A DNA stretch of 64,000 nt from Mesostigma viride. Lineage: Eukaryota; Streptophyta; Mesostigmatophyceae; Mesostigmatales; Mesostigmataceae. The DNA lies in NCBI GenBank assembly GCA_009746045.1, contig RPFO01001527.1:1-64000 (forward strand). The letters run 5' to 3'. Made by a program: the position numbers and the translations under genes. Of the stretch, positions 50,001 through 61,327 are shown one piece after another. Each line of letters opens with the position of its first letter. The stretch's first letter is position 1. The notes under the pieces were generated by a model that was given only the letters and a program-made list of their open reading frames with translations, made no database searches and had not been told where the DNA came from.

Positions 50001-50337
50001 TCGCAACGGCAACTTCATCGCTGTTACGTACCAGGTTGTCCAAGGGCAAGTGCGTCTTCATGAATCGTCGATGCGTCTGGGCTTCCAGGCCGGCATCAAT
50101 AACGTCTCTCGGCGCAATACGGAAGTCCACCCATGGAGACGCATCAGCGGTGGGGAAATCTGGGTCTCCATTGGAAATCAGCTGGCCAACAATCTGCTGG
50201 GTCCAGGTGGTGCCAGCCTTGGCGTAGGTTGCGATGACGATGTCGTCGTCGCGGAACTTGAAGTCGTTCCATCTGGTGGAGTCAAAATGATGGTTATGCA
50301 GCTCGCCGGTCTTCTGCGGGAAAAAGCCTTTCGTCAT
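47030..50337 (-). CDS. PAPS-dependent sulfotransferase, 2 exons
   Basis: Exon 1 is 50337..50032 (102 codons) and exon 2 is 47632..47030 (200 codons plus stop). The GT-AG junction is phase 0 and joins THLPLDNL to VFYPKAKYIVVCRDGRD, the continuous family sequence. The total of 302 aa is typical of cytosolic-type sulfotransferases (Sulfotransfer_1). The 5'-phosphosulfate loop is TYAKAGTTW (residues 37-45). The 3'-phosphate motif is RDGRDVVWS (115-123). A C-terminal FKGTNRRWADIL takes the place of the usual RKG-x2-GDWK segment. It would transfer sulfate from PAPS to a hydroxyl or amine of a small molecule, but the acceptor cannot be told. There is no signal peptide or membrane anchor, so it is likely cytosolic. 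The ATG at 50337 is the first in frame. The intron is 2.4 kb and repeat-rich. Confidence 0.93.
47945..48233. repeat. Pentanucleotide array (GTTTG, GTTGT, GCTGT, GTTGT, GTTGC blocks)
   Basis: A 5-bp register is held while single-base variants change in blocks: TTGGT, then GTTGT, a long GCTGT block (48005-48120), GTTGT again and a few GTTGC. It lies in the sulfotransferase intron, and the transcript strand reads ACAAC/ACAGC. Confidence 0.96.
48610..48900. repeat. ~29-bp tandem repeat in the sulfotransferase intron
   Basis: About ten diverged copies of TTTACTAACAGACACTGCTGG, then GGTTTCTTGACCTG. A poly-C run follows at about 48950-48974. Confidence 0.9.
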
Positions 50338-50608
50338 TTGTGTAAGGAAATCACTAACAGTCTACTATTGCAATCGGGAAGGCCAAATTATCTACTAATA
50401 CCGCTATGAAGGTTAACAGCCGGCGCTTCCAGCCCTTAAACGTTAAACGCCCCGTTCGCTTGGCCTGTTATATTATATCCCTCAGCTCTCAAGAGGCACC
50501 CTCAATGCGTGTCTGCTTTGCGGATAATATTACTGTGCCTTGCCCCAGATTACTGCGCCTTTGTCGACAAGATGACCACGATGGTGAGCTGAACTGCAAT
50601 ATCTGTAG

Positions 50609-51585
50609 CAGTGTTTTTTTTAAGGTTTTCGTTACTAGTGGCGCTAGGCCACTTGTGGCGTTTCGAACTATGAAAACTTCAGTTTACTCGGCCAATGTGT
50701 GGCTTTAAGCCAATTAAAATTGGGCTTGGCACGGCCACGTGTGGCGGGCTGGCTTTTTGGTGCAGCAAATGACCCTACCGGCAGCGGGGTCAGCGCGGCG
50801 CGGCGCCGTACTGGCATTCCAAGTTCAAAGTAGTTCAGAACAGTATGTTTAATTATCTTAAGTTCAAACTAGTAGAATTTATTAGAATCATTCACGCCTT
50901 AAGTTGGGTTCACGCCTGAAGTTGGGTTGACCAAAAACCTCGAACCCAACTTAAGGCGTGAATGCCTGTACACAAGGCGGGCGAGCGTCTCCGTCTCAGG
51001 CATCGGCGCCGGGCGTACTTGGTAAATTAACAACAACGATTACCACTACAGCCACTGCTTAACAAAACGATTACTGAAGTGCCGAAAGTCGAAACACATA
51101 GTCAATGCAATGCAGTACAGTACTGTATGGCTGGCGAGTGACTGGAACTGAGGCGCCAGCCGCCAGGCCGCCAGCCAGCTGAAGCCAGAAAATGCACACA
51201 AGCTGCAGTCTGCACAGTGCACTCTGGTCTCTGGCAGCGGGCCACTTGCCACTTGGCACTTGGCCGGGCGGCTCTACGTACATGCACTATGCAGTCAGTA
51301 AGTCAGTCAGTCATAGTAATACTCATAGTAGTTCTAGTACTAGGGAGGCTTGTGGCGGAACGCCGGCCGGAAGACCGGCTGACACCGCCAATTGTGGCGT
51401 AGCCTGTACTAGAGTGAACTTCAGGCACGGCCACCCTGTGGCGAAACGAAACTACAAAGTAGAACAGCACGGCCAAATTGTGGCTTCTTGGGTGCCCTGT
51501 CCAAGTGGGTGGCACCGCCACATTTTGCCAAAAAAAGTGCCACACCGCCACATTTGGCGGTGTATCGCCACTAAAAAAAACACTG
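50609..51585. mobile_element. Non-autonomous hAT-type DNA transposon with 8-bp TSD
   Basis: The element starts CAGTGTTTTTTTTA and ends TAAAAAAAACACTG, so the terminal inverted repeats are perfect over 14 bp. Identical ATCTGTAG flanks both sides (50601-50608 and 51586-51593). An 8-bp duplication and a CAGTG end are the hallmarks of the hAT superfamily. Inside, many short GCCAC/GTGGC words in both orientations form a dense subterminal region, and 50890-50963 is a 22-bp perfect hairpin. The 977-bp element has no transposase frame, so it must be mobilised in trans. Confidence 0.92.
50890..50963. repeat. 22-bp perfect inverted repeat inside the hAT element
   Basis: Arms ATTCACGCCTTAAGTTGGGT(TC) at 50890-50911 and its reverse complement at 50942-50963. 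A third, slightly diverged copy of the arm (TTCACGCCTGAAGTTGGGTT) lies in the loop. It could be a small nested element or a strong cruciform. Confidence 0.9.
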
Positions 51586-51593
51586 ATCTGTAG

Positions 51594-54371
51594 GAAACGT
51601 TTTCAGTAGAATCTATCTTCTGCAGGCTATAGATTGCATAATGATTCCAATTTACAATACAGCCTACAGGCTTGTTGCAAGAGGTTGCAAGGTTGGAATC
51701 AAGTTCTACTAATAAGGGATGGTTGCAAGGTTGGAATCAAGCTTCTACTAATAAGGCATGCTACAAATAGTGCCACGTGTCGTACAAGCCACGTAGCACG
51801 TAGCACACTCCCAACGTTGCCGTTTTCGATCCGGCGCAGCCTTTTGGCTGACAGAGCGCACTCAGCCATTACCACGTATAGTCGACCAGCTGGTTACCCA
51901 CTGAGGGTACTGTAGTGTGATTGGTGAAAGGTTTAGAAAGGAGCATTATGTGACCAGGGGAGCCAAGTGACGCGCGTACTGTACTGTAAGGTCACCGTGA
52001 GGAATGCAAGTAAACACCCTGTTGCGTCCCAGGACGGAGCATGGAAGAGATCCAGGGGGTTAGGCCTGTCATTGTTGGGCCCGGGGTCCCACACCTTTTG
52101 TTCTTGCGCCAAGTGCCAAGCGCGATGCATTGCTGAGTGCCAGAGGAAGATAAACCGCCTCACCACGGCGGCTTTGGTGTACTCGTGCCGCACTTTGAAA
52201 ACCGTCTCGTTCCGGATAGAGTCCAGATCGCATACAGTACTGTATACATAGCATATTAGTTAGTGCGTAGCCATACCCAGTTCGATTCCGGTCGGATTCA
52301 TTTGCAGATCGCGGTTTTCCGCGTTTTCCGCGGCCCGGCACTGAACGCAATATTAATGGTTTTCACCTTTGCGGAGTGCCTGATCAGAATGCCCAGGCTA
52401 GCACTCAGCCATTTTTCACTTTGACTGGCGCCGGGCGGCGCGGTAGGCCAAACCAGGGAGTACGCTCTTGTACACCGCCCGCATTGGAAGTTTTAACTAA
52501 ATAATTAGCTTCTGGAAAATGTTCTGGCTGAAAACCATAAAAAAAACAAAAGAAAATTAATTAATTAACTCCGGGGGCTGAGGACTGGACTCAACAAACA
52601 AACAAACAAAATTAATTAATTAACTCATGTGGGCTCTGGGTATCACTGACCTCCACTGACTCTAGCCTATGGCCGCCGAAGGGGGGCCGCCGGGCCGGAT
52701 TGCCCGGCCGGCCGAATTGGGGACGGCGTGTACGATATCTACCAAACAAACAAAAGAAATTTATTAATTAAATAAGTACCCATGTGCCTTGAACGGCTGT
52801 AGGACAAACAAACAAACAAAAGGTTTTAATTAAATAATAAAACCCGGGACTCTAACTGGCTCCCCAACAAACAATCCAGGGTTATTCGTAATGCAAATAC
52901 GGCAAAAATTGACCCATAATAACAAACTTCCAATGCGGAGGGTGTACGATTTTAGGGGGGGATGTCCCCCCTCCGACCTTACAGTAGGGAAGGACCTTCC
53001 AGTCAGATCTGGACCAGTCCAGGTGCAAAAGCGCCGCGCCCGGAGGCGGGAACCAGAAATGAACAGTAAAAAATTGTCGGAATCTGATACAGTTTGGGCC
53101 AAAAATTAAATAATTCGCCAAAATGTACACTGCATGCTACGGTAGTCCAGTTTCTCGCCAATTAGCGTCAAATGCCTGGGAAATGGAAAGAAATCCGGGT
53201 CCCCGGAATCTGATTTTGACAATCAGGGAATTCCAGATCAAGGGAAAACATCTATACCCGAAACAAAATATCTACTTGGCTAGGACTTAAAAATTAGCAA
53301 TTAATACTTTGCAGATCTTCGCTCAGATCTCGATTGCGTGCGTGATGATGCACAACGGGGCATTTGCGCCGATCGATGAACTACGTGATTTCCCATGTGA
53401 CATAAGCAGGAAGTATCGGTGTTGCCAACCCGGCGTTTACCAGAGCACACGTGTCCGACCAGTTAGTGCCCTGTGGCAAAATCTTGTTCGCATAAATTGC
53501 CAGCGTCACCATCGCCCGCTTTTCTACGGTATGCGTATAACAAGGTGGCCGGACCCGAAAGCGATTGGCTTTTGAGAACCTGGATCCAAATGTGCACACG
53601 CACGCCGGGCCGCGTGGCAAACCTTTTATAGGACCGTGTACTTGCCGTGAAGCGAGCTCGTATCTACAGCTGTTTTCGATCTGTCAGGCCACGAAAACGT
53701 TTCCTTGCAGGGCCCGCGATCCTGCCAAAAGTGCAGTTCAGAGGGTGCATGAACTGAACATGGCAGGGGTTAACGGAGAGCTGATTACTGGATCTGTGTA
53801 CAGTAAACTGCGTACAGTATGATGCCATGCCCACCTGGCATCGCTTTTTACACAACTGGTGCACGTTGAGAAGCCTGAAGATATGCGCCTTTTCACCGTT
53901 TTCTGGCGACGTTTTGTGGATGGGTAATGCAGTATCTTAAGGCGAACCGTCGCCCATTCCCGACCAACGGGCTGCGTCCCAAACCGCCGCGGGGGTCTGC
54001 GATTGCCAGATCCTGGAAATCAGGCAGTTAAGGTTTACGAGAATGGATTTTTGTAGGGCTGAGAACGCGATAATTTGCCGAATGTCGCAAATTCGACTAC
54101 TCTAACAGGGCTTTGCGACGACAATTTTGTGTGCGCATTCTCAGGTACGACGGTGGAACCTCCTGTCTTTGTCGTGTCAGCGTTCTCTGTTCTGCACGCT
54201 GCTTTCGTTTTGTTTGTCCGCGAAGCGACGTTTCAACTCCTTACATGCAATATGCTGCGTTGCGATTCCTGCATTGCGATTCCTTCCAGGTTCGACAGTT
54301 AGGACGCCGAAGGGACTACATGTACGTATCGCTGCCGTTCTGCAGCGATCCAGGAGCAGTCGGGCGCGAAA
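51594..54371. other. Intergenic region with short repeats
   Basis: No gene is supported in this 2.8 kb. It holds a ~38-bp duplication at about 51682-51757 (GGTTGCAAGGTTGGAATCAA) and a second partial copy of the SINE-like repeat at 52279-52387. Four stretches between 52540 and 52835 combine (CAAA)n with TTAATTAA. The last few hundred bases should contain the kinase promoter. Confidence 0.6.
52279..52387 (+). repeat. Second copy of the SINE-like 3' region
   Basis: CCAGTTCGATTCCGGTCGG, CGCGTTTTCCGCGGCCCGGC and CACCTTTGCGGAGTG match 38857-38960, with an inserted TATTAATG. It keeps the end sequence TGATCAG. The 5' part of the 38.6-kb copy is missing, and I could not find a target duplication. Confidence 0.85.
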
Positions 54372-56983
54372 ATGGATACCTCTAGCGGTGGCAACCGCGT
54401 CTTAGACGGTGTTGCGTTCGGACCCTGGTCATCGGTCGAAGATTTCTACGACCTGCAAGTGATCGGAAATGGCCGGCTGTCCACCATTTTTTCTGGGCGA
54501 TGCAGTTTCACGCGACAAAGGCTGGCGGTCAAGGTCTATCATAAGGAGCTGCTAGACGCGGGCCGGACCGAGCTGCTACGGAGCGAGATCTCCTGCCTGA
54601 AGGCCATGGTGTAAGTCCAACGCCCGCGTTGCCACGCTTGCCCTCCCACACTGTACTCGATTCTCGGTGTTAACCGACCCCATGCCGCTCTCACGCCCAA
54701 GCGCGCCCCCTTCCGATTCAAAACGATCTTGCTCGATCGCCATCTATTCTATGAGCTCTCGTCCCTAAAACCGTCTGTCCCCCTTCTGCTTTCTAACCGC
54801 GATCCATCGATCAGCATACATTATGTAATTACCCTCGTGGGTCCTCTTGTCCAAAGTGTCTTGAACCTTTTATGCTCCAAACATCCTTCCCCCTCATTCC
54901 CCCAGCCAACAGTAATTAGCCCGGCTTATTTACGCAATCATACTCCGAATTCTCACCCCCTCGCGCTCCCTTCCCTCCTCTTAACCCCACCCACCCGCCC
55001 GGGTGTCTGTCAAACATAAATCCCAAGTCCCTTACTTTTTTTTCCCAACCTTGCGCTTCCTTCATACTTCACCCCCTCCTCGTCACCCCCAACAGCAACG
55101 AGCCGGGCGTGTGCCAGCTTTACGGTGCCTGGGAGGACGACGTCAGCTGTTACCTGGTCCAGGAGCTGTGCGCCGGAGGTGACATGCTCGGTGCGCTCGA
55201 GGGCGCCCTCTTCCAACAACGAGACCTCGTCCGTAAGATCCTCGTCCCCCTCCTCGTGGCCCTCCGGTCCCTCCACGCGCGGGGCATCGTGCATCGCGAC
55301 ATCAAGCCCGAGAACATATTCCTGGACCGCCGCGGCTACGCGCGGCTGGGTGATTTCGGGCTCGCGGTGGATCTGCGTCGGCACACCGCGGTGGAGCGCG
55401 TGGGCACGCTGGACTACATGGCCCCCGAGATACTCTGCATGGACGCGAGTTCCAGTGGGCGGCAGGATGGAGCCGCCACCCTCCGGGAGGACGGGACAAG
55501 CACGAGGCAGGCCTCGTTGCCTGATGGTTTCACGCGGCAGGTTTCTTACCGTCCGAACGCCAGTGGAAACGCCTCGCCGATGACGGATGGCGTACGGCAA
55601 GCTGATGGTGTCGGCTCGCACAGGTCTGACAGCACTGGCAACCACCCATCGTGCACTGCCGGTCCCGTGTTCAGTGGCCACGCGCAGCCGGTTGCAAGCT
55701 CAGCCAAGGACCCGGGTCGCCTCGCGCTGCCCTCGCCTTCCCATACAGTGACCTGCGACGCGTCCTTCCCATCCTCGTCCACTGTGGACAACGGCAGCAG
55801 TGACAGCGGCAGGGATTACTCGGGCTTCCCGTCCACCATGGACGGCGACAGTAAGGACTTCGGTGCCTCCTCCCTCCCTTCCTGGTCATCCCCCTCCCTC
55901 TACTCCTTGGGCTTGTCCAGGGGCATGGGCCAGGGGGGTGCCGACTCAGTCCGGGGGGGGTCGTCGACCTCGTCTGCGTCGACCACGTGCGACATGGACA
56001 TGTCACCATCAAACCACCAAGTCGCATCGCCCAAGGGGAGCCATGATCAGGAGACCTCTTTCCCGGTCCTCGACGATTCTCAGCTGCAACAAGTGCCCCG
56101 TCACGGCAAGTTGGTGGACGCGTCAGCGGCCCCCGAGGGGGTCTCCCTGATGGTCCACGACGCCTCGCTGTCCCACATCACGCCCATGGCTCCCATGGAC
56201 TCCCCCCCCCCGAGGACCTGCCATGTCGGACCTCCGCCCAGAATCTCCTGCGACGTCCCCGCATCGCCCTCGCCCGTATGCACGTCGCCGTTGGGCTGGG
56301 CGGCGGCGATGGCGGTCGCGTCCATGCCTTTTCGGTCCTCTCACCGGCTGGAGGCGTCCTTGCCGCAGGGGCCTCCGCCGACCATCCCCGGTACTTTTAT
56401 CGCCGGCAACGCCGCCAGCGGGGACGGGAACGGCGACGTGCCGATGGCGTCGTGCTGCGGCGAGGGCGGCGCGACGGTGGCGAGTTATGGTGATGGTGGG
56501 GTGGCGTCGACCGGCGGTCCTCGGCGCAGCCGCAGCCGCAGCCTCAGGCATGTGTCCAAGCGTGAGAGCTACAACCAGCAGGTGGACGCGTGGGCGGTCG
56601 GGGTGCTGACGTACGAGGCGTTGGTGGGGGATACCCCGTTTGCGGACAAGTGTTTCGCGGGCACGTGTGCCAAGATCCTGTGGAGGGAGCTCCCCGAATA
56701 CGGCTCCAGCACCACTGCTACTACTACTACTAGTAAAAATAGTAATGGTGGCAGTGATGGCGGGGGTGGGAGGTCTCCTTGGCCCGCGAACGTATCGGCG
56801 GACGCGGCAGACTTCATCCGACGTGCTTTGATCAAGGTTCCCGAGGAGCGCATGTCCATAGCGACGATGATGCGGCACCCGTTCATCCTCAAGCACTGCC
56901 CCGAGCTGGTGCGCTGGCGGGAGGATGCAGGCGGGGGGCGGGCGGGCAAGGGGGCGAGCGAGCAAGCGCCGCGCAGAAAGTGA
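54372..56983 (+). CDS. Aurora-like Ser/Thr protein kinase with a large insertion, 2 exons
   Basis: Exons 54372-54610 and 55096-56983 join in phase (LKAMV/NEPGVCQLYGAWE) to give 708 aa. The kinase order is complete: Gly loop IGNGRLSTIF, with Ser in place of the third Gly; catalytic Lys in LAVKVYHK; Glu in LRSEISCL; hinge LVQELCAGGDM; HRDIKPENIF (~145-154); DFG; and GTLDYMAPEIL, the activation-segment form seen in Aurora kinases. After the APE motif (~189) about 375 Ser/Pro/Gly/Asp-rich residues intervene before YNQQVDAWAVGVLTYEALVG (~571). The C lobe then finishes with DFIRRALIKVPEERMSI and HPFILKHC. All catalytic residues are present, so activity is expected. The placement is between Aurora and algal Aurora-like kinases, which act in cell division or flagellar signalling. 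The role here is inference. Confidence 0.92.
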
Positions 56984-57617
56984 CAAGGGTCGACGAGTGT
57001 TGCAACGAGCGAGGGCATCACGGCGCCGGTTGGGATCAATCGATAGCAAATTTTCCGGCGGTATAAACCGCGGGAATGGTTGTCAGGGGGTGCATGTGGG
57101 CGGTGTGGACGGACGTCACGGGTGCGTACCGTCATGGGTGCCGTCGGGGCGGAGGGGGCCGGGGGCCGGGAGGTATTGTATGCCGGAGGAGGTCTTCAGA
57201 AGTTCCGCACGGCACGGGGTGTGGAGGGCACCAAGACGGTCCTGTGGTGTGCGCGAGCGAGTCATCCTGACGTGTGCAAAACCTTTTGCCTCACTTGGCA
57301 GTTCCACTGTTCTGCATGATTTTTTCTCCAGTGTGGTTCTCCTGTGTGAGTGCGCCACTAGTTGTCTCACTCAATAATATGATCAGCTCTGCATGCTGAG
57401 GAAGTGCCTTTTTTCATGGCACAGTCGCATGGAGTTCCCTTATTTTTTCTAGAAAGATGCTTCACAGGGTGATCCCTAGGTAGTTTGGGGTCACTTAGCT
57501 TAGCAATGTTCCGTGGTTCCCAAAGTGGGTAACGAAACTAATTAATAAATTAATTAAGCTAAATAATAAATTCATTTATACTTGAAATCTTGTCTCGAAA
57601 TCTTGAAAGCTAATGTT
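56984..57617. other. 3' flank of the kinase gene
   Basis: No gene recognised. A+T-rich words such as AATTAATAAATTAATTAA lie at 57540-57575, directly before the LINE leader. Confidence 0.6.
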
Positions 57618-58700
57618 ATCAAGGACACAACCAGCGCAGGCCAGAAATCGGGACGGACCATGGAAGCTCGAGCCTGCCGTTATCTTGCCCGCGCGTTCGA
57701 GTCGTTCAGGATGATGAATATGAATGGTGATGGAAATGTGTAGCCTTGTGCATTGAAATTATGGCTGGCTTACGTGTAGAGCGACTAGTTATATTTGTCT
57801 AGTTTTGCCTGAAAGCCGTCGCCATGGCCATAGCCCTTCGTTCCATCCTTACGGAAGCCTTTCAGCAGCACGTGACCCCCCTTGCCGCCGAGCATGTGGC
57901 AGCAATGGGTGGCACGCTGGCTATTGAACTTCCTCACCTTTCCACCACCGCCGCCTCCACCTCCACTGCCATTTCCGCCTCCACTGCCGACATCAAAGCC
58001 CAGCTCCTCGACCTCGACCAACGCCTTCAAGCCACCGCCACCGCCCTTGAGTGCTTGCATGACACCGCCGGCCTCACCGCCCAGGCGGTGAAGGACATCG
58101 CTGCCCAGCCGGCACCTGCTGGCCCAGCCGGTGATGCTCCCTCCACCTGGGCGGACTTGCTTAAGCATCACACCACCTCCACCACCTCCACCATCGCGGC
58201 ACAACTCAAGCAACAAGCCCTCGACCTCCGCGAGAAGGCCGACATCACCCAGCGCAGCCACAATGTCATCGCCAAGCACTTCGACCAGCCGGCAGGTGAG
58301 ACCTCGACGAGCCTTCTCACGGCATTTAAGCGCGACATTCTTGCCCCCATGCAACTCACTGGTGAGCTGCGGATGTCGGCTGTCCGCCTCCCCCGCGCGC
58401 GGGGGAAGGCTGGCCCGGCACCTGTGCTCCTCACCTTTAAGTTCATGGCGGACAAGCTGGCGTTCCTTAAATGCCGCTAGAAGCTCTCGGAGACTCGCTT
58501 CACGCTGGACGACGACTTGACCCTGGCCCAGCAACAGCGGCGACGCGCGCTATGGCCGACCTACCTTCAGCTCCGGCAGAGCGCAGGGGGCCCGGAAGCC
58601 GGTATACTGGAGGGGGGCGGTCATCCACGTTGACCACAAGCCCTGGCAGGCACCTCCTGCCACCTCAGACTACGGAATATATACCAGTAGTGTAGATTAG
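57618..58700 (+). pseudogene. LINE 5' leader and ORF1 relic
   Basis: 57618-57785 is the dispersed leader also seen at 35205 and 58848. ORF1 begins at 57824 (MAIALRSILTEAFQQHV), runs through a Thr/Ser/Ala-rich coiled segment, and reaches VLLTFKFMADKLAFLKCR. It then meets a stop at 58478-58480, followed in frame by KLSETRFTLDDDLTLAQQQR. After a frameshift near 58600 it ends HVDHKPWQAPPATSDYGIYT with a stop at 58700. The K-x(n)-EDLT-x2-Q-x3-R pattern is that of L1-type ORF1 RNA-binding proteins. One nonsense change and one frameshift make it dead. ORF2 does not follow. Confidence 0.75.
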
Positions 58701-58724
58701 TCAGGCTTAGCCTAGCTAGCATGT

Positions 58725-58847
58725 GGCCCACGTGCATGTGCGCCCATAATGGCCCCCATGGATGATGCCTTCATAATTTAGCCAATTAAGCCATGCCTAT
58801 AATGGGACTTCCCATGGATGTTGCATTAAGAATTTAGCCATGCTATC
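58725..58847. repeat. ~50-bp imperfect duplication
   Basis: CCCATAATGGCCCCCATGGA ... AATTTAGCCA and CCTATAATGGGACTTCCCAT ... AATTTAGCCA are adjacent diverged copies, between ORF1 and the second leader copy. Confidence 0.75.
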
Positions 58848-58925
58848 AAGGAGACAACCAGCGCAGGCCAGAAATTGGGAGAATCCGGACCATGGTAGCT
58901 CGAGCCTGCCGTTATCTTGTCCACG
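58848..58925 (+). repeat. Fragment of the LINE-leader repeat
   Basis: ATCAAGGAGACAACCAGCGC, then GAATCCGGACCATGGTAGCT and CGAGCCTGCCGTTATCTTG. It is close to 57618-57700 and 35205-35285. No ORF1 follows. 58926-59291 holds no recognisable gene. Confidence 0.88.
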
Positions 58926-59291
58926 CGCCTATGCAGAGAGACGCTCTCTGTTGAGAAGCCATGCCCTAGCTCTTGTATAGCCATGATGATCTTCCTCCCC
59001 CATGCCGGGATCCCCTTAGCTGGGTTGAACCCGAGACAGCATGGTGGTGCCGGTGTCCTTGAGGCACCTAGAGCAAGTGTTGCTTACATTCCACTCTTGC
59101 AGGAAGTAGCGCAGAATGTAATAAAAGCCATATGCCCCTTCTCCGGGATATGTGCTACATGTACTCCCAACGGAGTTATGTTACTAATAAATTTATTAAT
59201 GGCAAGCTCCGCTAGGGGTGCGCTTTTTCACGGTACAGATGGGTACTGCAAATTCTTTCGGCGCCAAAAAATTCGCGCCGGGACCGTCACA

Positions 59292-60677
59292 AACTCGTGC
59301 TCCCGTTGGGGAGTCACGGAGGATTAAACCCGATGGATGGATGGATGGATGGGGACACGCAATCCTACCGGTCTAAGCTATCTACAAAAACAATCCTGCT
59401 CTATATCTATGGATGGTGCCCGCGACCCTAGGGGCCTTGTCTAGCATGCTTCCCACGTTTGCAGACGCGCGGCTTCCCCACTGGAGGGGGTTGTTCTCCT
59501 CTATGACCTGGGCCCACTTGGCCTTGTCCATCATCTTTTTCCAAATCACGGAGAGGCCTAGGCCCCCAAGGTCCTCTACGAGCTGCTCTTTGAAGGTGCG
59601 GGCCTTGCGTCGTCTAACATCACTGGGCCCAGCCCACGTGAGGAGGTGCCTGCCCGGCTGAGCGGGGCGCAGCCCTGCGGAGGGGCCACATGAGGTGTCT
59701 ACTTGGTTGGTGCGAGCCAAGTGCCCTACTAGCTGCAGGCGCCGCTGCTTGATGGTGCCGGTGATAAGTGGCATGCCTAGGTACAAGTCCTCCTTGCGGA
59801 CATGAGCAGCGTATCCCACACGCATATTTGACCGCAGCATGTTGGCCGCACCGTCCAGCTTGTTGGCAAGGTCGGCGGTGAGGGTCCACGTCTCAGCCTC
59901 GTACGTAAGGACAGGGAGGACCAGGACCTTAAACAGGTCCTGTTTCTCTAGCTTGCCCAAGGGCTTGCGCCACAGGACCCTGTATTGGCATAAAGAGTGC
60001 CAGGCGAGGGAGATACGGTGGCCCACGTCGGCCTCGCAGCTGGGGAGTAAGCTACCCAGCAACTTGACGCGGTCCCGATACTGGACTCGAGAGCCATCAA
60101 GGAGAAAGAGGTCGGGCGGTGGCTGAGTGAGCCCAACCGCCAGGGCCTCGGTCTTCTTGCTGACCTCGAGCCCCATCACACGGGCCTCGATGGTCAGACA
60201 GTCAAGCCACGTCTGCACGTGCTCAGTGTCCTCAAAGAGGGTGGTGTCGTCTGCATAGATGATGTCCGCTAGCCGAATCTCCGTTTCCCCCCCGCCATGC
60301 CAGAAATGGTTGGCTACCTGCACCCCTGGTTCCCTACCCACCATGCGAGCAAACCGCTTGCGCGCCTGAATCATTACGTATTCGACCACAATAATGAACA
60401 GGTAGGGCGAGAGCATGCAGCCCTGCCACACACCCTTCTGTTAAGGGCATGGTGGCGTGGTCTCGTAGAGAGTGCGCACTGAGGTGGTGGACTCTTCGTA
60501 CAGGTTGCGGATGACAGCGATAAGGGGGAGGGGGATCCGGAACAGAGCGAGGATGTCCCACAGCCCAGACCAGAAAACCGAATCGAACGCTTTGATGAAG
60601 TCCACCAGCACAAGGTGCAGAGGGGACTCACCAGGCTGGAGGCGGTGGAGTTCTTCCACGAGGCGTGAGAAGAGTTG
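59292..60677 (-). mobile_element. 5'-truncated LINE ORF2 copy
   Basis: On the minus strand it begins in the RT palm (FIKAFDSVFWSGLWDILA) near 60600. It changes frame near 60440 and continues QGCMLSPYLFIIVVEYVM, LADIIYADDTTLF, VLPVLTYEAETWTLTADLAN, RRLQLVGHLARTNQVDTS and ARTFKEQLVEDLGGLGLS, to a stop at 59382. The 3' tail has CATCC repeats and ACTCCCCAACGGGAGC, as in 12640-13434. It belongs to the same family as that copy and is related to, but distinct from, the element at 13706. Truncation and a frameshift make it inactive. Confidence 0.9.
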
Positions 60678-60786
60678 ACCATGGCTGGATCTTCAAAGAA
60701 GGGGCAAAGCCAATACCAACCGAATGAACCAACCGTACACCATCGCGGGAACAGCAGCAAACAGAAAACTAAATCTCTCATGATAC

Positions 60787-61305
60787 TTAAACGCTTGGAC
60801 CGAGCGTTTCTGCCTGCCTTACTAGTTCCTCCCTCAAGAAACTGCGGCTGCCAGGTCGCGCCTCGCTCCGACCTGCGTGGACATGCGCAGCTTCCTCGCC
60901 AGGACGGAAATTGATGACCGCCGCCGGAACCAGTTCCGCATCCCTCAGCGTCGCCAGCACCGGGGCACCCGCCACGCTGCCACCAGTCCTCGGCCTCACC
61001 GTCGTCGATGCGCCGCCCTTTGCACCCTCGGTCACATGGATGCTGAGCGGTTTCCGGGACGGGTGCAAGTACAGGTCAAAGGGGAGGTGCGGGCAGCAGA
61101 GGTGCTCGGATACCCATTCGTAGATGTTCGTCACGGGCTCGGCCGGCGCAAACACCCCTTGGAGGACGCAGTTGTCCGGGAACCGCACGCGCACGAGCGC
61201 ATATTTGTAGCGAGAGGGGTCGTGGCGGGCCAGCCGTTGCTGCTCCTTGTACGCGCGCGTGGTCAGCTGCTGGGACTCCGCGCGCTTCTTCGCGCCCTGC
61301 TGGTG
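60787..61305 (-). CDS. UBX-domain protein, C-terminal exon (partial)
   Basis: The exon runs from a CCCGCAG acceptor (61305) to a stop at 60787, about 172 codons. A basic helical lead (AKKRAESQQLTTRAYKEQQR) precedes the ubiquitin-like fold: YALVRVRFPDNCVLQGVF, NIYEWVSEHL, FDLYLHPSRKPL, a Gly/Thr-rich insertion, then ATLRDAELVPAAVINFRPGE. This order is a UBX domain, and the wording is closest to the ASPSCR1/TUG and plant PUX type, which bind the N domain of the p97/CDC48 ATPase and adapt or disassemble it. A second acceptor at 61300 would shorten the start slightly. The upstream exons must lie beyond the 2.5-kb minisatellite, probably outside the window or in its last 150 bp. The p97 link is family knowledge, not seen here. 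Confidence 0.82.
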   Translation of the reverse strand, partial: HQQGAKKRAESQQLTTRAYKEQQRLARHDPSRYKYALVRVRFPDNCVLQGVFAPAEPVTNIYEWVSEHLCCPHLPFDLYLHPSRKPLSIHVTEGAKGGASTTVRPRTGGSVAGAPVLATLRDAELVPAAVINFRPGEEAAHVHAGRSEARPGSRSFLREELVRQAETLGPSV

Positions 61306-61327
61306 CTGCGGGGGACCCAAGTGAATC

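Noticed and set aside
52830-53130. Minus-strand frames of 80-90 codons
   Set aside because: No domain, no splice context, and composition like the surrounding intergenic DNA.
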